Below, one piece after another: positions 1 to 12,623 of a stretch of DNA of 64,000 nucleotides (positions are counted from its first letter, which is position 1; every line of letters begins with the position of its first letter). The position numbers and the translations under genes are program-made. The stretch covers positions 3,286,001 to 3,350,000 of the forward strand of contig NC_010170.1 in NCBI RefSeq assembly GCF_000067205.1, written 5' to 3'. The stretch is from Bordetella petrii (lineage in GTDB: Bacteria; Pseudomonadota; Gammaproteobacteria; Burkholderiales; Burkholderiaceae_B). The notes beneath the pieces were generated by a model. It was given only the letters and a program-made list of their open reading frames with translations, searched no databases and was not told the DNA's origin.

Positions 1-111
1 GCCGTACAGCGCGCCCGTAGGTTCACCTTGCGCATTGCGCAAATCGGGCATAGCGTGGAAGGCGCGGTACAAGTAGCTCGAACCGTCTACCAGCAATAAG
101 GTTTTATTCAT
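1..111 (-). CDS. polA: DNA polymerase I, N-terminal fragment (runs off window)
   Basis: Only the first 37 codons are present, read on the minus strand from an ATG at 111; the gene continues beyond the left edge. The translation contains VDGSSYLYRAFHAMP followed by an E-P-T-G-A-L-Y-G stretch, the hallmark opening of the 5'-3' exonuclease domain of bacterial DNA polymerase I, which fills gaps and removes RNA primers in replication and repair. The Asp of the VDGSS segment is a metal ligand in the family. The start codon overlaps that of the divergent LOG-family gene: the palindrome CATG at 109-112 supplies both ATGs. Confidence 0.9.
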   Translation of the reverse strand, partial: MNKTLLLVDGSSYLYRAFHAMPDLRNAQGEPTGALYG

Positions 112-790
112 GGTTACAAAAGCAGAACAAGAAACGCCCGCCGGCAAGCAAATACCGGTGATTATGTCAGAGATACGGGCGGCGGCAGAGAAACTGGCCG
201 ATATCGGCCCCGCCGTCAGCGTGTTCGGCAGTGCGCGCATCAGCCGCGACTCGCCCCACTATGAAACCTGCGAAGCCATTGCGGCGGCCTTGGCCGAAGC
301 GGGCTTCGCGGTCATCGCCGGCGGCGGCCCCGGCATCATGGAAGCCGCCAACAAGGGCGCCTTCGAGGCCGGAGGCACCAGCGTCGGGCTGAACATCAGC
401 CTGCCCCACGAGGCGCACAACAACGAATACCAGACCATCAGCCTGTCGTTCGAGTATTTTTACTCGCGCAAGGCCACGTTCTTCATGCACAGTTTCGCCT
501 ACGTGTCGTTGCCGGGCGGCTTCGGCACCATGGACGAGCTGTTCGAGGCGCTGACGCTGATCCAGACCGGCAAGGTGCCGCCGGCGCCCATCATTCTGGT
601 GGGCAGCGAATACTGGCACGGCCTGGTCGAATGGCTGGCCGACCAGATGCTGCCCAACGGCATGATCGCCGCGCACGACCTGGAACTGTTCACGGTGGAA
701 GACGACCCGCGCAAAGTGGTGCGGCGAGTGGTTGAGTTTCATGCCCAGCGGCGCAGCGGCGCGCGGTACGCGCCGTCGCTGCCGGGTTGA
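110..790 (+). CDS. LOG-family (TIGR00730-like) phosphoribohydrolase
   Basis: The protein has 226 residues. It has a Rossmann-like fold signature with GGGPGIMEAAN (residues 71-81) and the family motif PGGFGTMDE (135-143), preceded by S-R-K at 119-121. LOG proteins cleave nucleoside 5'-monophosphates such as cytokinin ribotides to free base and ribose 5-phosphate; in bacteria the physiological substrate is usually AMP-like or unknown. The ATG at 110 is shared in the CATG palindrome with polA. An in-frame ATG at 164 (MSEIRAAAEK) is a realistic alternative, because conserved sequence only begins after it and neither start has a strong Shine-Dalgarno. The gene converges on a LysR gene 9 bp downstream. 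Confidence 0.85.
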   Translation: MVTKAEQETPAGKQIPVIMSEIRAAAEKLADIGPAVSVFGSARISRDSPHYETCEAIAAALAEAGFAVIAGGGPGIMEAANKGAFEAGGTSVGLNISLPHEAHNNEYQTISLSFEYFYSRKATFFMHSFAYVSLPGGFGTMDELFEALTLIQTGKVPPAPIILVGSEYWHGLVEWLADQMLPNGMIAAHDLELFTVEDDPRKVVRRVVEFHAQRRSGARYAPSLPG

Positions 791-799
791 GCGGGCGCC

Positions 800-1708
800 T
801 CAGAGGCCGCGCGCCGGACGAGTCCGCGGCGTGGCGGCGTGCCCGGCCTGGCCAAGCGCCAGGCCGATGGCCGTGCGCGCCCGTTCGATGAACTCGTCTT
901 CGCCGGGCCGGGGCGGCAGGATGCGGAATTCGACCTCGGGCAAGGCAGGCAAGCGCGCATCGGCCAGTCGCGCGATGCCGGGCGCCAGCGCTGATTCATT
1001 CAGGCAGGCCACGCCCAGCCCGGCAGCCAGGGCCGACTGCAGGCCGGCCACGCCAGACGCGACGTGCGCGGCCGAATAAGCCACGCCGGCGCGCGACAGC
1101 ACGCGTTCGGTGAACTGGCGCAACGCGCAGGTCTCGGGCAAAGACAGCAGCGGCAACGGGCCGCCGGGCATGCAATAGCCTTCGGCGGCCATCCAGGCCA
1201 GCCGCTCCCGGCGCAACAGGGTGCCCTGCGCGCGGCCGCGCGCCACGCCGCGCTCTTTCACGACCATGGACACGCCAACATCGGCCTCGCCGCGCTGGTA
1301 GGCCTGCTCGATGGCGCCGCTTTTCATGATGGTGACATGCAGGCCCACTTGCGGATATTGCTCGCCCAGGCGGCGCAGCATATAAGCCAGGTCGCCTGGC
1401 CGGAAGTAGTCCGTAATGCACAACCTGAGCTCGCCCCGTAAAGCCACGCCGCGCAGATCGCGATAGGCCTCGTCGGCCAATGCCAGAATCGCGCCGGCGT
1501 GGGCACGCAGCCGCTCGCCAGCCGGGGTGGCCGTCACCCCGTGCTTGCCGCGCACCAGCAGCGCCTGCCCTGCCCGCTCTTCGAGCTTGCGCATCTGCTC
1601 GCTGACCGACGACTGCGACAGGAATACCCTGGGCGCCGCGGCAGTGAAACTGCCGGCATCGAGCACGGCAACCAGCGTGCGGAGTTGGTCGAGGTCGAAT
1701 CCTGGCAT
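800..1708 (-). CDS. LysR-family regulator, LrhA-like subgroup
   Basis: This is a 302-residue LysR-type regulator. The N-terminal winged helix-turn-helix reads LRTLVAVLDAGSFTAAA and then SQSSVSEQMRKLEE; the remainder is a periplasmic-binding-protein-like effector domain. The spacing and the SQSxVSxQM signature resemble the LrhA/HexA branch. The ATG at 1708 is chosen over a TTG three codons upstream; a GGA lies seven bases before it. The gene is divergent from a tautomerase gene, with a 104-bp intergenic region carrying a direct repeat, so it probably controls itself and that gene. No inducer can be deduced. Confidence 0.85.
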   Translation of the reverse strand: MPGFDLDQLRTLVAVLDAGSFTAAAPRVFLSQSSVSEQMRKLEERAGQALLVRGKHGVTATPAGERLRAHAGAILALADEAYRDLRGVALRGELRLCITDYFRPGDLAYMLRRLGEQYPQVGLHVTIMKSGAIEQAYQRGEADVGVSMVVKERGVARGRAQGTLLRRERLAWMAAEGYCMPGGPLPLLSLPETCALRQFTERVLSRAGVAYSAAHVASGVAGLQSALAAGLGVACLNESALAPGIARLADARLPALPEVEFRILPPRPGEDEFIERARTAIGLALGQAGHAATPRTRPARGL

Positions 1709-1721
1709 TTTATCCAACGGT

Positions 1722-1761
1722 TTTTCCGATTGATCAGATCGTAAATTCCCGCTTTTCCGAT
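1722..1761. promoter_or_regulatory. Direct repeat in divergent LysR/tautomerase promoter
   Basis: The nonamer TTTTCCGAT occurs at 1722-1730 and again at 1753-1761, 31 bp apart, which is close to three helical turns. The palindrome TGATCA lies between the copies. The position, immediately upstream of the LysR start and 50-90 bp from the tautomerase start, fits an operator for the LysR protein. This is inference from position and spacing only. Confidence 0.4.
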
Positions 1762-1812
1762 GTCAACGGGGGGCCTAGACTGGCCGTACAGTCACTCACC
1801 AGGAGCCTCTCC

Positions 1813-2205
1813 ATGCCGCATATCGTCGTTCATGTGTCCGGCGCGCCCAATGCCGCCACCAGTCGCCGGGTAGTCGATTCGGTTGCCCAATTGACCCAGT
1901 CGGTGTTGGGCAAGCAGCTGCCGGTCATCGCCATCACGCTGCAGTACATTCCTCACGACCAATGGTTCATTGGCGGGCAGGCGCTGTCCGAGCTGGGGCG
2001 CAACGCCTTCCACCTGGACATCAGCGTTACGGACGAAACCAATACCAAGGCCGAGAAGGCGCGCTTCATTCGCGAGACCTACCGCGCCTTCGAAGACATT
2101 CTGGGCGAACTGCACCCGTGCTGCTACGTGCACGTCATCGACGCGCGCGCGGCGGCCTACGGTTACGGCGGCGCCACACAGGAATACCGGCACCAGCACG
2201 GCTGA
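1813..2205 (+). CDS. Tautomerase-superfamily protein
   Basis: The protein has 130 residues and begins Met-Pro, so removal of Met exposes the N-terminal proline that is the catalytic base in the 4-oxalocrotonate tautomerase superfamily. The length corresponds to the double-size trimeric branch (CHMI or CaaD type) and not to the ~62-residue 4-OT monomers. A good Shine-Dalgarno (AGGAG) sits nine bases before the ATG. It is divergent from a LysR regulator, an arrangement typical of a small catabolic or detoxification locus, but the substrate cannot be predicted. An intrinsic terminator follows directly. Confidence 0.75.
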   Translation: MPHIVVHVSGAPNAATSRRVVDSVAQLTQSVLGKQLPVIAITLQYIPHDQWFIGGQALSELGRNAFHLDISVTDETNTKAEKARFIRETYRAFEDILGELHPCCYVHVIDARAAAYGYGGATQEYRHQHG

Positions 2206-2230
2206 GCCCGACTCGCGCGCGCTGCCCATA

Positions 2231-2264
2231 AAACAGCAAAGCCCCGGATGGGGTTTTGCTGTTT
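2231..2264. terminator. Bidirectional intrinsic terminator
   Basis: A 15-bp near-perfect hairpin: AAACAGCAAAGCCCC pairs with GGGGTTTTGCTGTTT across a GGAT loop, with A-rich and T-rich flanks. It lies between the convergent tautomerase (+) and typA (-) genes and can end both transcripts. Confidence 0.8.
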
Positions 2265-2326
2265 CGCGGCGTTGCCGACGCGGCTGTAGCGGCCGGGCGC
2301 CCTGTGCGCCCGAAACCGGCGGACGC

Positions 2327-4146
<1,820 letters not shown>

Positions 4147-4150
<4 letters not shown>

Positions 4151-4899
4151 AGCGGGTCCTTTAAGGTCTGTTTGGCGGGCAGCAAGCCCGCCGGCAATTC
4201 GTTCAAAGCAAGCAGCGCCTGCTTGGGGTCTGTCATGGCCTGCAAGGCCTCCAGCGTGACGGCGCGGTCCAGCGAAAACGGCCCGACGTGCGTGCGCCTC
4301 AGCGCCGCCAGGTGGGCATAGCAGCCCAGCGCCCGCCCGATGTCCTGGGCCAGGGTGCGTATGTAGGTGCCCTTGCTGCAGGCCACGTCGATCTCGGCAC
4401 GCGTGCCCGACAGCGACAGCAGGTCGATGCGGTGGATCGTGACCTGGCGGGGCGGGCGTTCGAGCTCGATGCCCTGGCGCGCGTATTCGTACAAGGGCTT
4501 GCCGTCGCGCTTGAGCGCCGAGTACATCGGCGGCACCTGCTCGATGACGCCCTGGAAACGCGCCAGCACCTCGCGCAGCGCGTCTTCGGTAACACTGTAA
4601 CCCTCGGCCGCGCGCGCCACGACATGGCCCGTGAGATCGCCGGAGTCGGTTTCTTCACCGAACTGCAGCGTGGCGCGGTAGGCCTTGTCGGCATCGAGCA
4701 TGGCCCCCGAGATTTTCGTGGCCCGGCCCATGCAGCAAACCAGCAGGCCGGTAGCGAACGGGTCCAGTGTACCCGTATGCCCCGCCTTGGCGGCATCCAT
4801 GCTGCGCCGCGCGCGCTGCAGGGCGTGGTTACTGGACAAGCCCACGGGCTTATCCAGCAACAGGACACCGTCGAGCGCAAGCCCGCGTCGTTTGGCCAT
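4147..4899 (-). CDS. truB: tRNA pseudouridine(55) synthase
   Basis: The protein has 250 residues from the ATG at 4899 (MAKRRGLALDGVLLLDKP). The catalytic aspartate is D46 in the motif GHTGTLDPFATG (40-51). TruB isomerises U55 in the T-loop of most tRNAs and acts as a tRNA chaperone. A longer open frame extends 52 codons upstream but lacks family similarity and overlaps rbfA, so it was rejected. It lies 43 bp after rbfA and overlaps typA by ATGA, preserving the usual infB-rbfA-truB order, here followed by typA. Confidence 0.96.
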
Positions 4900-4942
4900 C
4901 GTCGAATCCGGGAAAGAAATTTGCAGCAGAGACGACAGCCGG

Positions 4943-5353
4943 TCAGCGTCGGTCTTCGGGCTCGTCAGGTTCGTCGGGCTCGTCCGCCGCGGGGCCAGGC
5001 CGGTTGGCGCGATCGATGAGGGCCGACATTTCGATGCCGCGCGCGATCTGTGCATCGTGCACGAAGCGCAGCGTGGGCACGGTATGGATGTGCAGCAACT
5101 TGTACAGCTGGGAATGCAGCCAGCCGGCCTTTTCGTTGAGCAACGCGGCGGCGGCGTCGGGCTCGGCGCCCAACACCGTGAAGTACACCTTCGCGTGCGC
5201 GTAGTCGGCCGACAGCTCCACTCCGGACAAGGTGATCAATCCGGCGCGGGACATGTCGAGCTCGCGCTGGATGAGGCCGGCCAGATCCTTCTGGATCTGG
5301 TCGGCCAGCCGCAGGTTGCGGCCGGGGATGGATTTGGACTTGTGACGGCTCAT
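4943..5353 (-). CDS. rbfA: 30S ribosome-binding factor A
   Basis: The protein has 136 residues from the ATG at 5353 (MSRHKSKSIPGRN), a compact KH-type domain that binds immature 30S subunits and helps process the 16S 5' end. The open frame continues 26 codons upstream into infB, but the family begins at the chosen Met. The C-terminus is an acidic repeat (D-E-P three times, then E-D-R-R) beyond the conserved domain. The gene lies 25 bp downstream of infB in the same operon, with no strong Shine-Dalgarno, so re-initiation after infB is likely. Confidence 0.93.
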   Translation of the reverse strand: MSRHKSKSIPGRNLRLADQIQKDLAGLIQRELDMSRAGLITLSGVELSADYAHAKVYFTVLGAEPDAAAALLNEKAGWLHSQLYKLLHIHTVPTLRFVHDAQIARGIEMSALIDRANRPGPAADEPDEPDEPEDRR

Positions 5354-5378
5354 GAAAAATCCGGGATGCGTCGCGCCC

Positions 5379-8354
<2,976 letters not shown>

Positions 8355-8443
8355 TAGGCTATCTTCCCTCTATATGCAGCGATTACAACAACGGTGGACA
8401 AGCGGCGCCTGCCGTGAGCCCACCGGGTTCGGCATCCGCCTGG

Positions 8444-9922
8444 TCATTCTTCATCGAACCAGTGGGCCCGGGCACGCATGATCAGTTCGCTGGCCTGTTG
8501 TTCGTCGAGTCCGGAAATTTCCGCAAGCTCGTCGGTGGCCAGCTCGGCCAGATCGTCGCGCGTGAGCACTTGCCGTTCGGCCAGCTTGGCGGCCAGCTCC
8601 GGCGTCATGCCTTCGAGTTCGAGCAGGTCTTGCGCCGTTTCAAGGCGCTCTTCCTGGGCGATGGCCTCGGTCAGGAGCGCATTGCGGGCGCGAGCGCGCA
8701 GCTCGTTGATGGTGTCTTCGTCGAAAGCCTCGATTTCCAGCAGTTCCTGCATGGGCACGTAGGCGATTTCTTCGATGCCGGTGAACCCTTCATCGATGAG
8801 GATGTCGGCGACTTCTTCATCGACGTCGAGCTTGCTCATGAACGCCGCGCGCAGGCCGGCGCGTTCGGTTTCCTGGCGGCTGAGGCTTTCTTCCGGCGTC
8901 ATGATGTTGATCTGCCAGCCGGTAAGCTCGGAAGCCAGGCGCACGTTCTGGCCCTTGGCGCCGATGGCCTTGGGCAGGTTTTCTTCGTCGACCACCACGT
9001 CCATGGCGTGCTTGTCTTCGTCGACCACGATCGACTCGACATTGGCCGGCGCCAGCGCGCCGATGACGAACTGGGCCGGGTCCTCGGACCACAGCACGAT
9101 GTCGACTTGCTCGCCGCCCAGCTCGTTGCGCACGGCCGTGACGCGGGAACCGCGCATGCCCACGCAGGTGCCGATGGGATCGATGCGCTTGTCGTAGGCA
9201 ACCACGGCAATCTTGGCGCGCACGCCCGGGTCGCGGGCGGCAGCCTTGATTTCGAGCAGCCCCTGCTCGATTTCGGGCACTTCGTTTTCGAACAGCTGGC
9301 GGATGAATTCGGGCGAGGTGCGCGACAGGATGACCTGCTGGCCCCGCGCGGCATGGTCGACGCGCAGCACGAACGCACGCAGGCGGTCGCCGACCCGGAA
9401 GTTTTCCTTCGGGATCATTTCGGAACGCGGCAGCCGGGCTTCGATCTTGCCGGTTTCGACGATGATGTCGCCCTTGTCCATGCGCTTGATCGTGCCCGAG
9501 ATGATGGTCTCGCCACGATCGAGGAAGTCGTTCAGGACCTGCTCGCGCTCGGCGTCGCGGATTTTCTGCAAGATGGCCTGCTTGGCGGCCTGGGCGCCAA
9601 TGCGGCCGAACTCGATGGGCTCAAGGGGTTCTTCGATGTATTCGCCAACCTGGATATTGGGCACCAGCTCGAGCGCATCGGACAGCATTTCTTGCTTGTC
9701 GGGCTCTTGCAGGCCTGCCTCGTCGGGCACCACCAGCCACCGGCGGAAGCCTTCATGGCTGCCGGTTTCGCGATCGATGGCAACACGGATTTCAGCGTCT
9801 TCCTTGAAACGCTTTTTCATGGCGGAAGCCAGCGCGCTTTCGAGCGCCCCGAAAACCACTTCGCGCGTGACATTCTTTTCGCGCGCCAAGGCATCGACCA
9901 ACAGAAGAATTTCGCGACTCAT
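8444..9922 (-). CDS. nusA: Transcription termination/antitermination factor NusA
   Basis: The protein has 492 residues. An N-terminal RNA-polymerase-binding domain (MSREILLLVDALAREKNV) is followed by an S1 domain, two KH domains and two C-terminal acidic helix-hairpin repeats, the arrangement seen in proteobacterial NusA with AR1/AR2. It modulates pausing, intrinsic termination and rRNA antitermination. The ATG overlaps the rimP stop as ATGA (9919-9922). In Escherichia coli NusA controls its own operon through leader terminators; a hairpin lies in the leader here too. Confidence 0.97.
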   Translation of the reverse strand: MSREILLLVDALAREKNVTREVVFGALESALASAMKKRFKEDAEIRVAIDRETGSHEGFRRWLVVPDEAGLQEPDKQEMLSDALELVPNIQVGEYIEEPLEPIEFGRIGAQAAKQAILQKIRDAEREQVLNDFLDRGETIISGTIKRMDKGDIIVETGKIEARLPRSEMIPKENFRVGDRLRAFVLRVDHAARGQQVILSRTSPEFIRQLFENEVPEIEQGLLEIKAAARDPGVRAKIAVVAYDKRIDPIGTCVGMRGSRVTAVRNELGGEQVDIVLWSEDPAQFVIGALAPANVESIVVDEDKHAMDVVVDEENLPKAIGAKGQNVRLASELTGWQINIMTPEESLSRQETERAGLRAAFMSKLDVDEEVADILIDEGFTGIEEIAYVPMQELLEIEAFDEDTINELRARARNALLTEAIAQEERLETAQDLLELEGMTPELAAKLAERQVLTRDDLAELATDELAEISGLDEQQASELIMRARAHWFDEE

Positions 9923-10410
9923 CGCTTTTTGCCCTTGAAATCCAGAACGGGATCCAGTTTGGCACGCTCGACATCGCCGAGCGTGAAGTTCAACACCTGG
10001 ATGTCGTCCTTCTTTGCCTCAAATTCGAGACCGAACACGGCCGGTTGCGCATCGGCCGCCGCGCCATCGTTGGCCGGAGCGGACAGGATGCCCGAGAAAA
10101 CCTTGCGGCCGTCCAGCGGCTGCCGCAGCTTGATTTCGATGCGCTCGCCCGCGAAACGGCGCAGCTCGGCCTCGGTGCGCAACGGGCGATCGACGCCCGG
10201 CGAACCGACTTCGAGCCGCTTGTAGTCGATATTCTCGACTTCGTAGACGCGCGACAACTGCCGCGATACCTGTTCGCAGTCTTCGATGCGCACGCCGCCG
10301 GCCTTGTCGATGGTGACGCGCAGCAAACCCAGCGCGGCACGTTCGACGTCGACCAGTTCGACGTCCATGCCGGCAAGCGCCTGTTGGGTCAATGCGTATA
10401 AATCAGCCAT
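9919..10410 (-). CDS. rimP: Ribosome maturation factor RimP
   Basis: The protein has 163 residues from the ATG at 10410 (MADLYALTQQALAGMDVELVDVE). It contains the conserved segment V-G-S-P-G-V-D-R-P-L that ends the N-terminal domain, then the SH3-like C-terminal domain. RimP is needed for 30S assembly. The longer frame starting eight codons upstream runs back into a poly-T tract and was rejected. It is the first gene of the rimP-nusA-infB operon and starts only six bases after the T-run of an intrinsic hairpin. Confidence 0.94.
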   Translation of the reverse strand: MADLYALTQQALAGMDVELVDVERAALGLLRVTIDKAGGVRIEDCEQVSRQLSRVYEVENIDYKRLEVGSPGVDRPLRTEAELRRFAGERIEIKLRQPLDGRKVFSGILSAPANDGAAADAQPAVFGLEFEAKKDDIQVLNFTLGDVERAKLDPVLDFKGKKR

Positions 10411-10416
10411 ACACTC

Positions 10417-10444
10417 AAAAAAAATGGGCTGCAAACCCAGCCCA
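10417..10444 (-). terminator. Intrinsic terminator/attenuator hairpin abutting rimP
   Basis: Read on the minus strand, the stem TGGGCTG pairs with CAGCCCA across a six-base loop and is followed by eight Ts (10417-10424), the textbook shape of an intrinsic terminator. The T-run stops six bases before the rimP ATG, so the ribosome-binding region lies directly after the release site. It may end the rluB transcript, attenuate the rimP operon, or both. Confidence 0.75.
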
Positions 10445-10729
10445 CCGTATTGCCCGGCCCCCGGGAAGGGCTTCAGGAGGGTGGCCCGCCTGGAAGCTCA
10501 ACACCGGGCCCGAGCCCAAATATTGCGACCTTGTGTTCCCGCCCGGCAAGGCCGGACCCTGGGATTGCCACTGGGAACCCTGCGGCTGGCAACCTGCCAA
10601 CCGCCCTGCCCCGCGGCACCTGGCGCGTGCGAAATTACCCGCATGTTTACCCATGTGCCACCCGCATGCGCCACCAACGCCCTGCATTGGCCTGCCCACG
10701 CGCGAACACCCGCGCCATGAAAACCAACA

Positions 10730-10738
10730 ATTTTACCA
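10730..10738 (-). promoter_or_regulatory. Candidate extended -10 promoter of the rimP operon
   Basis: The minus strand carries TGGTAAAAT, an extended -10 element with no convincing -35. A transcript from here would have a leader of about 310 nt before rimP, passing the hairpin at 10417-10444. The surrounding gap (10411-10821) contains no tRNA or credible gene. Confidence 0.35.
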
Positions 10739-10821
10739 GATAACCGGGAAAATTGCCTGATACGTCGCGGGTTTACGGCCAGGGCGCCACGCCGGCGCGG
10801 CGCGCATGCCAGCGCCGCCGC

Positions 10822-12606
10822 TCAGCGGCCGCCGCGCCCCCTGCCGCCACCGAGGAATCCCAGGCGGGACTCGTGGGCCGAAGCGCTCTTTGGCTGCCAG
10901 TCGTCGCCGCGCGGACCGCTGCGCTGGGAGCGCGACTTGCCGCCCTGGGATTTGGGGCCGGAACGTGCCGCCTGGCCGCCACGCGCGCCGCCTGGTGCGC
11001 CGGGAACGCCTGGTTTACCCGGCCGGCCGGAGCCTGCCTTGCGCGGCGCGCCCGTGCCCGGCGTGCCGGGTGTGCCTGCCGCGGCCCCGCCCGCAACCCC
11101 GGGCTTGGGACGGCGCGCCTTGGCATTCTTGGCTGGCTTGGCGCCACCCGGCTTGGCGCCCCCGGCCTTGGCGCCAGCGGCCTTGAACCCGCCCGGCTTG
11201 CCACCGCTTTTACCACCGGGCTTGCCGCCGCCCTTGCCTCGCCCGGCATCCTTGCCCAGCGGGTGGCCGTTGGCGTAACCGCCCGCGAACATCAGTCCGG
11301 TGCCGAACGGATCGGACGGAGAAGAAGCCACATGCCCCGCGCTGCCCGGGCCGCCACCCTGCAGCTTGCCACGACGGCCGATGCGCGCGCCGTTCATGCC
11401 ATTGCGATCCATGGTGCCAAAGCCCGGCGGCAACGCGCTATCGTGAGAGCGGGGCTGGCGGGCATTGCGTCCGCCGTCGGCATCGTCGTCGTCGCGCAGC
11501 AAGCCAAGCTGCACCATCAGCGCGGTAACCAGGGACGAGTCGAGCTCTTCCCAACGGCCGCGACGCAGCGTGCGCGGCAACACCAGGTCGCCGAAACGGG
11601 TGCGGATGAGCCGGCTGACGGTAACGCCCACCGATTCGAACATGCGGCGCACTTCGCGGTTGCGGCCTTCTTGCAAGGTAACGCGATACCAGCGGTTGCT
11701 GCCATCGCCGCCCAGATAATCGAGCGCGCCGAAGGCGGCCTGCCCGTCTTCGAGCTCGATGCCCTCTACCAGCGACTTGCGGGTGGCGTCGTCCATTTCA
11801 CCGAGCACGCGCACCGCGTATTCACGCTCGGTGCCGTAGCGAGGGTGCATGATGCGGTTGGCCATGTCGCCCGAGGTGGTGAAGATCAGCAGGCCTTCGG
11901 TATTGAGATCCAGGCGCCCCACCGACAGCCACTTGCCGGTGCGCAGCTTGGGCAGGCGGGCGAATACGCTGGCCCGGCCGCCCGGGTCGTCGTGGCTGAC
12001 GATCTCGCCAGCCGGTTTGTGGTACAGGATGACGCGCGGAGGCTTCTTGGTGTTGGGGCGGGCGACCGGCTTGCCGTTGACACGCACCTGGTCGGACGGC
12101 GCGACGCGCTGCCCGATATGGGCCGGCTCGCCGTTAACTGACACGCGCCCGGCAGTGATCAATTCTTCCATTTCGCGGCGCGAGCCGATGCCGGCATCGG
12201 CCAGCACCTTATGCAGCTTGGGCATGGCCGCGTCGCTGTTCAGGTACTTGCCCAGGCGCTGCTCGCTGCGGGCGGCCTGGTCCAGGTAGGAGAGCGCCTG
12301 CTCGGCCTCCCGCTCGGCGCCGCGCGCATCGGCCGGCTCGGCGGCCGGCGCGGCGGATTCGCCCGCGGCCGCCTCGCCCGAACCGGCGGAACCGGCGGCG
12401 GCATCGCCGCGCCGCCGGCGAAACGGGGTGCGCAGCTTGCGGCCTCGGCCGCGGCCATTGCCAGGTTCGGCGCCCTCGCCCGCGGCGGCTTGCGCGGCGG
12501 GCGCCGCGCCGGCGGCTTCATCGGCCGCCGGCGCGGCCTCGGAGGCGCGAACCGCGACCTCGGGAACAGGAAATTCTTCTTCTTGCATCTTTGTATTCGT
12601 TGTCAC
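10822..12606 (-). CDS. rluB: 23S rRNA pseudouridine synthase RluB with disordered tails
   Basis: The core contains an S4 RNA-binding domain (PKLHKVLADAGIGSRREMEE) and the catalytic RsuA/RluB motif GRLDLNTEGLLIFT, whose Asp makes pseudouridine, expected at U2605 of 23S rRNA. The N-terminal ~110 residues are Ala/Pro/Glu-rich. The last ~200 residues are a Gly/Lys/Pro/Arg-rich tail (GGKPGGKSGGKPGG repeats) likely to be disordered and RNA-binding. A GTG at 12606 is chosen because GGAG lies eight bases upstream. An ATG at 12588 and a TTG at 12627 (overlapping the scpB stop) are alternatives. Confidence 0.9.
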   Translation of the reverse strand: MTTNTKMQEEEFPVPEVAVRASEAAPAADEAAGAAPAAQAAAGEGAEPGNGRGRGRKLRTPFRRRRGDAAAGSAGSGEAAAGESAAPAAEPADARGAEREAEQALSYLDQAARSEQRLGKYLNSDAAMPKLHKVLADAGIGSRREMEELITAGRVSVNGEPAHIGQRVAPSDQVRVNGKPVARPNTKKPPRVILYHKPAGEIVSHDDPGGRASVFARLPKLRTGKWLSVGRLDLNTEGLLIFTTSGDMANRIMHPRYGTEREYAVRVLGEMDDATRKSLVEGIELEDGQAAFGALDYLGGDGSNRWYRVTLQEGRNREVRRMFESVGVTVSRLIRTRFGDLVLPRTLRRGRWEELDSSLVTALMVQLGLLRDDDDADGGRNARQPRSHDSALPPGFGTMDRNGMNGARIGRRGKLQGGGPGSAGHVASSPSDPFGTGLMFAGGYANGHPLGKDAGRGKGGGKPGGKSGGKPGGFKAAGAKAGGAKPGGAKPAKNAKARRPKPGVAGGAAAGTPGTPGTGAPRKAGSGRPGKPGVPGAPGGARGGQAARSGPKSQGGKSRSQRSGPRGDDWQPKSASAHESRLGFLGGGRGRGGR

Positions 12607-12623
12607 GGAGACAGCTCCAGATT

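Noticed and set aside
10445..10821. A metY-type tRNA before rimP
   Set aside because: No cloverleaf or CCA-ended acceptor can be drawn; tRNA-fMet is at 13748 instead.
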